From: Scleromitrula shiraiana
Lineage: Eukaryota > Ascomycota > Leotiomycetes > Helotiales > Sclerotiniaceae
Assembly (NCBI GenBank): GCA_028455995.1
Contig: JABELC010000001.1
Location: forward strand, 1,724,501 to 1,788,500
Length of the DNA stretch: 64,000 nt
Direction of reading: 5' to 3'
Shown here: piece by piece, positions 57,433 to 64,000 of the stretch
Numbering within the stretch: the first letter of the stretch is position 1
Layout: each line of letters begins with the position of its first letter
Position numbers and translations under genes: made by a program
Notes under the pieces: generated by a model
The model's database searches: none
Seen by the model: the letters and a program-made list of their open reading frames with translations, nothing else
What the model was told of the DNA's origin: nothing

Positions 57433-58474
57433 AATAAATAAAAAAATAAAAAATACCTACCCCATACTTTCTTTTCTATCTGGACTTCAACTTAACTTAA
57501 CTTAACTTAACTTAACTTATTAATTAACCTGTCGATTGATAGTCTTATCTCATGGTATCTCATTACGTACCTGAAAAAGCCTTCTAGACTAGAACTAATA
57601 AAAAGAAATAAAAAGAAATTGAGCACGCGACCATTGTCTACCTCCTTTTCTATTCTTTATAATTAATTGTACACGTCACACATCAGAACGGTAAACGGTA
57701 AACAAACGGTGCTCGAAATCCCAATTCTAGAATCAATATAATATGTATGTATGTATATATATATAGATATGCCGAGAAGGATTTAAAGTTCTGATAGGCG
57801 TGCAGTAAAGACAAGACAGACTCGAATATTGAAGCGACATACTACCTACCCAACGGTGCTAACTATATAGTATGTAACCCCGAGCTAACCTACAACAAGT
57901 ATTTTACCTGCATATGTTTCATCAGAACCTTCGGGACTCAATGATTAAAATCTAACATCAATTTGCTCATCTTGAAAAATTATTATTATTATTTTACTTA
58001 TAATTTGTAGTAAGTATGGTATCCCTACCCTACATCCCTTTTCACACACCACACACCATACATACTGCCGCCTTATTCTTATTCATATAGAAAGAAAGAG
58101 CTGGCATGACAATGATGATATGATATGATGATATCAAATTAACACAACTCGGAACGCCATATCTCTTTCTAGTTTCGAAACCTTAGGTACAATATGGTAC
58201 CTATGCTACCTATTTGTTTGATGACAATGAAAAAAGGGGAAGAAAAGAATAATAGAAGTGAATGCAAAAAGAAAGAAGAGGAAGAAAAAAAGGCAATATA
58301 CATGGCCTAAATGTCTGATACAACTACACTTCCAAGTGTAGATTTGCACTAGGTGATGGGCCTCGAGAGAAAAACCAACAAATCCTACACAAATGAGTCA
58401 AAAAAGACTCGAACAGACCATACATAGAAAGATCAAAAAGATATCTGAAGATATCCTTCTCCACCACGAGACGA

Positions 58475-59520
58475 TCATTTGTTCTTTCTCTGTCTAGGAA
58501 GTCCAGCTGCTCTCCTCATCTCAATATCACCCTCGGCCAACCATCGACTAGCTTTTACCAATTGTATGACATTGATGATTTGCTTTCCAGCCATGATGGG
58601 AGCAGAGACACCTGCGATGATCCATGGCCAGGTTGAATCCATTTTATTTGCGCGCGCGAGTTCTAATGCACCGGCGCTGTATGGGTTGGCGAAAAGAGAG
58701 GCTGCAGGTGGGTTCGTTGGGTTTCCGGGTTGGAGTGTACTGCCAGCTTCGCCTTGGTTGGTGACTTGAAGGAGGGATGGTGAGAGGAATGGAGAAGAGA
58801 AGGAGAGGAGGTAAAGTGCGATGAAAAAGACTTCGTTGAGAGCACAGAATATGAAGAGGACAGTCTAGTTTTCTGTTATCAACTTATGTTGTAGCTTTTA
58901 TCTGAATGAGCGTGCATACCTTATTTGTGTAATACAAATTCAAGATCCAACTTCGAGATTTGTCGACCTTTTTATGACTTGTGTCCGAACCTCCCATTAT
59001 CAAGGTCGCATACATGTGAATATAATGACTAGCTAAATCCAAAGAGATAAGTCCTTGGAATAGGAGAGCCCAGCGGGGCCAGGCTGAAGAGAGGAAAACA
59101 AGTAGACAAGCTGTGGTGCAACGATCCGTTACCATATCTAGCACAGCACCAAATCGCGTCGATTGTTCAAAGGCTCGGGCGGCATATCCATCAAGAGCAT
59201 CAAGAAGACATGATATGCTGTATAAAAGGGAACAAGTTCGTGGATGTAGGGGCATGTAATATAAGGATGATAATGCGAGAACGATGCGAAAGTAACCTGC
59301 GAGCTATTAGCATATGCCGGATCAATTACCAAGATGGAGTATTTAACTCACCAATCACATTTGGCCAGAAGAGAAATATGTTCTCCTTTGGATAATCATC
59401 TTCCTTTGATTTATGAGCCGATCCATTACCATTCATTATGACTTGCTCCCTTGCAGCTGGTGTAGGAGTTGATGGTGTAGATGCCGCGGCAGTCTGTCTT
59501 CGTGTTTTCACACTAGACAT
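58475..59520 (-). CDS. pis1: phosphatidylinositol synthase (CDP-alcohol phosphotransferase)
   Basis: Exons 59520-59352, 59296-58920 and 58864-58475 give 311 aa, ending in RQRKNK. The CDP-alcohol phosphotransferase signature is complete: DALDGYAARAFEQSTRFG, then AVLDMVTDR, with D89, D92, G93, R97, G106, D110 and D114. A hydrophilic Ala/Thr/Pro N-terminus precedes the first helix (IFLFWPNVIGYFRIVLALSS). Three or four further membrane helices follow. It makes phosphatidylinositol from CDP-diacylglycerol and inositol in the ER. It is longer than yeast Pis1 because of the N-terminal tail and a loop (residues about 225-255) rich in Gly/Asn/Pro. Divergent from the hydrolase gene at 60389. Confidence 0.95.
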
Positions 59521-60388
59521 TATTGATTGATTCCTTTGATGAAGTAAAATTTGCTAGCTGTGTTGTGTTGAAAAGAAGGCGCGATGTTGAAAGGCTCGTG
59601 AGATTTGACTTATAAATTGGCTGATGTGTACTTTTTTTTTGCGTATATGTTTCCAGATAGCTGTTTTCAGGATTTCGTAAGATATGTCAAGCCGAGTAAA
59701 TTTAGATTTAAATACTGTATGCAATAGAAAGTTGTTTGCGATATGTTATAGATGATTGCATGCAGAAAGGTTTAGAACAAAAAGTACAAGAGATGTTTAA
59801 CAGCTTGAAGTTATTGTAATATAATGTAATGTAATGTAAATGTAATGTATGTATGTATATGTATGTAGGTATGTATGTATGTATGTATGTATGGTAAAGG
59901 AATGTTAAGAAAGTAGAAAGTTTTGAATGTGTGTATTGGTATGTGTAAAATTCCTTATCGCAGTGAATGAGTTAATGGGTGAATAATGGGTTAATGAGTT
60001 AATGGGTTAAAAAAGTAATTCCGTAATCAGTAGCACGTCACGTGCCAATCCACTAAAAACCCTTATACTCGGTAAGCTCGGATTTGTTTACATGTCCATG
60101 TCCATGTCAAATTCCGAAAGTGCTGTTTCATTGATGGCTGCAGATGTCATTATTACGGTAACCTTTATTTATTACTCTTACTATCCAATGTACTACTTTA
60201 TTATTACTACTATACTATCAACAATACAAGTTTAGAGAGACCTATTTGATTTTAGTTCAGTTTTATATCTTCAATTTTCTACCTCCTCCGAGTTATAAAC
60301 CACCACCTATTACTCAACAACAGTTCTTCCCATTGGTACAATATAATTCAAGTCTCTGACTTATTAATTTCAAGCTGCGTACCTCAAA
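59521..60388. other. divergent promoter region (pis1 / hydrolase)
   Basis: About 870 bases. It contains GTAT/TGTA repeats (59820-59892), short tandem GAGTTAATGGGT units (59970-60010) and GCACGTCACGTGCC (60032-60045), which reads as a palindromic CACGTG-type E-box region. No gene seen. Confidence 0.5.
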
Positions 60389-61820
60389 ATGTTAATTCAA
60401 GAGACTCATAAAGATGTTGCTACTAAGGCGGATGGTAAAGAAGGATCAATGAGTAAATACTCAACCAAACAAACCATCTTGATAACAACTAAACAGGAGA
60501 GCTAAATATAACCAGGAATCTTTCTCTTTCATCCAACCATTCCAAACTACCCTCAAGCGTACGTGATATAAACTTGAGGAGGATATTTAAGGTTCATAGC
60601 TGAAGCCTTTCGCTCAAATAGACGTTTTCCTGGTGTCGTACTATTTTCTGAAATTTATCAAGGTAAGTGAGGGGTTTGGTGGGGTTATTTTCAACATCCC
60701 CCTATCATCTTTTTTTTATATTGGGTGGAATGTTATAAGCTATACCAATGGTTTGGATCCTATCATCATCCTTATGCTTATCCTTATCCTTATCCTTATC
60801 ATATATCAAAGATACCAAGGCGACAAGTAATCGTTCAGAATCTATTACTTTCCCTCTTGAGGATGATTTCAGATAAGCCTTCTAAATTTCCTATCTTTGA
60901 AGCTTTCCATATCTTTTGACAACCCCGCACTCTCACGTGTTTTCACATGCTACAGCAGTAGTTTTTGCTGATCAACTCTTTATTCTCACAGTCACCGGAC
61001 CTGTAGCAAGATTTGCAAGACAAATTGCTGGACAAGGATATATCGTTGCTGCTCCTTCATCATATCATGAATTCACGGGACCGGAACCTTTAGCTTATGA
61101 TGTTCCTGGAACTGATGCTGGTAATGAGTGGAAGATTACTAAGGTAAGAAGATATATATTTGCAATCTTCTTAGTTTAGAATTGCTTCGAACATATCTCA
61201 TTTATACTTCATTTCCTTCTCATACATCTAACCATCAAAACAATATAGACACTAGCAGGCTACGATGAAGACTCCACACTCTCAATTGACCTACTCCTAT
61301 CACTTCCAACATGCAATGGTCGAATCGGTTCAACTGGAATGTGTCTCGGTGGTCACCTAGCCTATCGTTGTGCTCTAGATCCTCGTGTCTCCGCCGCAGT
61401 CACATACTTCGCAACCGATCTTCACAGCGCTACACTTGGTCTAGGAAAAAAAGATGATAGTCTAGCCCGCGCAGGAGAGATCAAGGGCGAACTTGCTTTG
61501 ATTCATGGAGATAAAGATAATCATGTTCCACCCGAGGGAAGAGATCTGATTAGAAAGACTTTGAGAGAAAAGGGTGTGACTTTTAGTTGGTATGAGCCTG
61601 CTTGGGCACAACGTATGCATATCCATTACCTGAAGTCCATAAGACCGCTACTAACGCCACATTAGATGCATTTATTCGAGATGAGCTATCTAAAGGTCGA
61701 TTCGATCCAGCAATCTCCAAAATCTGCTTCGAGATTCTCCTGGAATTGTTCGGACGAACTCTCAAATTGGATCTTGGACCACATGATGGTATTGAGCAGA
61801 AAATCGAGGATATTTGTTAA
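60389..61820 (+). CDS. dienelactone hydrolase-family alpha/beta hydrolase
   Basis: Six exons (60389-60452, 60516-60558, 60622-60662, 60992-61143, 61249-61612, 61666-61820) give 272 aa. The reading runs MLIQETHKDVATKADGKEGSM, RIFLFHPTIPNYPQA, RFPGVVLFSEIYQ, VTGPVARFARQIAGQGY. The triad is visible: nucleophile Cys132 in GSTGMCLGGH, Asp190 in HGDKDNHVP and His222 in WAQHAF. Dienelactone hydrolases open lactone rings in aromatic catabolism, but fungal paralogues act on varied esters. The substrate is unknown. Three small 5' exons are separated by introns of about 60 bp, and intron 3 is unusually long at 329 bp. Each codon split checks out in phase. Confidence 0.88.
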
Positions 61821-64000
61821 GTCTATGATGGGGTGATATGGATCATTATGGCTAAGCTAGACATCGAGTCAATGATACATGATTTTAGAACTTAGACTTC
61901 GTCTACAATAACTTACTTTCCGTGATTGATTTATCTCCTTATTCCTCTTTCATCTCCCGCCAAATTCTACAACTCATGTCGCTCTTACCTTAGCCTTAAC
62001 CCACCGCTTTCAAATTTGTAAGAAGAGAGTCAGTAACCTAACACTTCAAACCTAACACTCCCCCCTCCCTCCAATCCTATCCTATCATAGCAGAAGGAAC
62101 AAAGTACAATACAGTTCAAAGAAATAAAGTAATATATCTATTATGATAGTCGTTCCAGAAACAGGATAGGGCTGTCGCATCTAACAGAGTGGTTTATTTG
62201 ATATGTTATATATATATATATATATATACTAGGATCCTTAATCAGAAATAAATACATTCTTCCCACCTATCACATATACGATACGATGCATAGAATGGAC
62301 GAAGATTATGCGCATGCAAGCTTGATATCTCCATACTCCTCTCCTCTCCTCTCCCGCCCTCCACATACACAAACCACCCACACCTAATCCCATCTCCCAC
62401 CGCCCATCCCCCATCCACACCATTTCATCAACCCGCCCGCACCATACCACAACCTAAATAAATAAATGAATGAATAAATAACACCCCCTTCGTTCACTTC
62501 CTCTAACAACTCATACGATAAATACCCTCATCCTAATCGATCGATCCATCCATCCATCCATCCATCCATCCATCAGATAATCTCCAGATCTCAATCTCAA
62601 CTACTATTTAATACCATCCAGTTCAAATTTCTTTGCAACTACACTCTAACACCGTGATTTTATATAGATCTTAGATCTGATGAATTGGGATGGGATGGGA
62701 TATTTTTATTTTTATTTTTATTCTTATTCTTATTTTTATTCGTATGACCGTCTGTTCTCGTTTCTTTCGTTTCTCGTTTATCGTCTTTTCTTCGTGGATA
62801 TAAGGAGGAATTATGTGATTTGGGGTGGGGTTTGGGGTGCATGTATGTTGGTAGGTAGGTAGGTAGGTAGGTAGGTAGATAGATAGATAGATAATTGGAG
62901 AGATGATGAGAGAGATGATGTTGATGTTGATGTTGCTGATCATATTGGATTTTGGGAATGTATGATAATTCGGGATAGGGTGGATGGTTAGATGGTTTTT
63001 TAGTTTGGGGGATTGAGTATGGATATGGATATGAACTTGATCTGTATATTCAAATTCAAGATATTATAAGTATGTTAATTATTAATTATATTATATTGCA
63101 AATGCTACATATAGAGGTCTAACACATCTATTCGGTTTGGTTGAATTAATTACAATGTTATGGGGAATCTTTTTAACTTGGATAGAAGGTGGAGAGGAGA
63201 GGAGAGGAGAGGAGAGGGGAAAAGATGGAGAAGAGGGAGGAGAGGGAGAATAAATGATGGATGGGTGTATGGATGGATGGATGGATGGATGGATGATCTT
63301 GGTTTTGATATATACCTATACAAATATATATATAATTGGAGGGGTTGATTTAGAAGGATGGGAAGATGGGGTGGGGGATGGAATGGTTAGGATGCTACAG
63401 TGGTTGTTCTTGTTTTGATGTTTAGTATGAGGTTGGATTCTATTGCGATGGGTGGATTTTGATGGGTGATGAGAGATGAGAGATGAGAGGGGGAGGGGAG
63501 GCAGAAGGAGAAGAAGAGGGAGAAGGACAGGGAAATCGTGAACATGAATATACGTACAGATGGTCAATCGATCAGTATAGAGGGGACTTGATAATTCAGA
63601 GTGTAGAATTAGGTTAAGTGATGATTTAATTAAGTCTTTGCATTATACTGCATTCTACTGTTGAGATTACATGGTATGGTATGATATGGTTTCGTATGGC
63701 ATGATATGAAATAATATACTAATATATTGAACTACTAGTAGTTGCATTGCCTAGGTGTGGAATATATAGTGATGAATACCATGTGAACCTCCACACCAGT
63801 GTTCACGTATATACTTATTAAATAGAATATAAGTAGATGATCTCATTATTTTCACCATGTGAGCTTTGTATACACTGCCGTAATTTCGAAATAAAACCAT
63901 TTTCATGCAATGAAAGACATCACTGGGAACTCAACAGCCAATATCCAAAGGGAAATTATGATCGAAACCCTTCCACTTTCTCTTCTCCGCGCAGACCCCA
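61821..64000. other. gene-free, microsatellite-rich 3' end of window
   Basis: About 2.2 kb. It contains a TA run (62207-62228), ATCC (62545-62574), TTTTTA (62700-62740), GGTA/GATA (62850-62892), GATGTT (62918-62938), GGAGA (63190-63220) and GGAT (63264-63294). The ORFs here come from these repeats. CCTAGG at 63750 and several TATGGTATGATATG words near 63671. Confidence 0.65.

Larger units (their letters stand above)
55669..58474. other. long AT-rich intergenic region
   Basis: 2.8 kb without a gene. The centrepiece is the inverted-repeat element at 56065-56706. After it come tracts of ACTAGTACTTA, the 12-bp array (56975-57045), CGGTA units (57214-57232), AATC and TA runs (57374-57426) and a TTAAC run (57487-57517). 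Confidence 0.6.

Noticed and set aside
1..64000. tRNA, rRNA, CRISPR, secondary-metabolite cluster
   Set aside because: No B-box-like GGTTCGANTCC within a cloverleaf was found, and no rRNA or CRISPR pattern. The lone P450, the relic P450 and the hydroxyacid dehydrogenase are not accompanied by a backbone synthase, so no cluster is claimed.

Overview
This is a stretch of nuclear chromosome from a filamentous ascomycete. Genes are short-intron (about 45-90 bp, GT..AG, with CTAAC/CTAAT-like branch sites), lie on both strands and sit in AT-rich, microsatellite-rich spacers. The protein set (GCP5/Mod21, Vid21/Eaf1, INSIG, L-arabinitol dehydrogenase, GT15 mannosyltransferase, CYP52-type P450) is that of Pezizomycotina. 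Overall composition and protein resemblance suggest a leotiomycete close to Botrytis/Sclerotinia; that placement is inference. No tRNA, rRNA, CRISPR array or intact transposon was seen.

Layout. 0-10 kb: a Golgi GT15 mannosyltransferase (-) divergent from the gamma-tubulin ring subunit GCP5 (+); the Fe-S scaffold ATPase CFD1 (-) divergent from a large acidic protein with adaptor-ear-type DFGDFG motifs (+). 10-20 kb: a KEN-box-containing disordered protein (-), S-adenosylmethionine decarboxylase SPE2 (-) with an unusual upstream leader, and a small Cys-rich protein (-). 20-30 kb: a D-2-hydroxyacid dehydrogenase (-), a decayed P450 (+), L-arabinitol 4-dehydrogenase (+) and ATP synthase subunit g (+). 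29-42 kb: a large disordered protein with internal repeats (+), a second Cys-rich MCxEY protein (+), ribosome-biogenesis factor MAK11 (-), a small membrane protein (+) and an INSIG protein (+). 42-52 kb: NuA4 subunit VID21 (+), splicing factor SPP2 (+) and a CYP52-like P450 (+). 53-62 kb: a disordered protein with a repeated N-terminal motif (-), an AT-rich element with terminal inverted repeats, phosphatidylinositol synthase PIS1 (-) and a dienelactone hydrolase-family protein (+). The last 2.2 kb holds only simple repeats.

Most genes are unrelated housekeeping functions, not a cluster. Exon structures were worked out by hand; all spliced CDSs given here stay in frame and divide by three. 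The most interesting signals are not genes. The SPE2 leader has no ATG for about 700 nt, preceded by one 15-codon upstream ORF. The P450 pseudogene has damage consistent with repeat-induced point mutation. Two small inverted-repeat elements are present. Well-placed CreA-like and FarA-like sites lie upstream of the L-arabinitol dehydrogenase and P450 genes.
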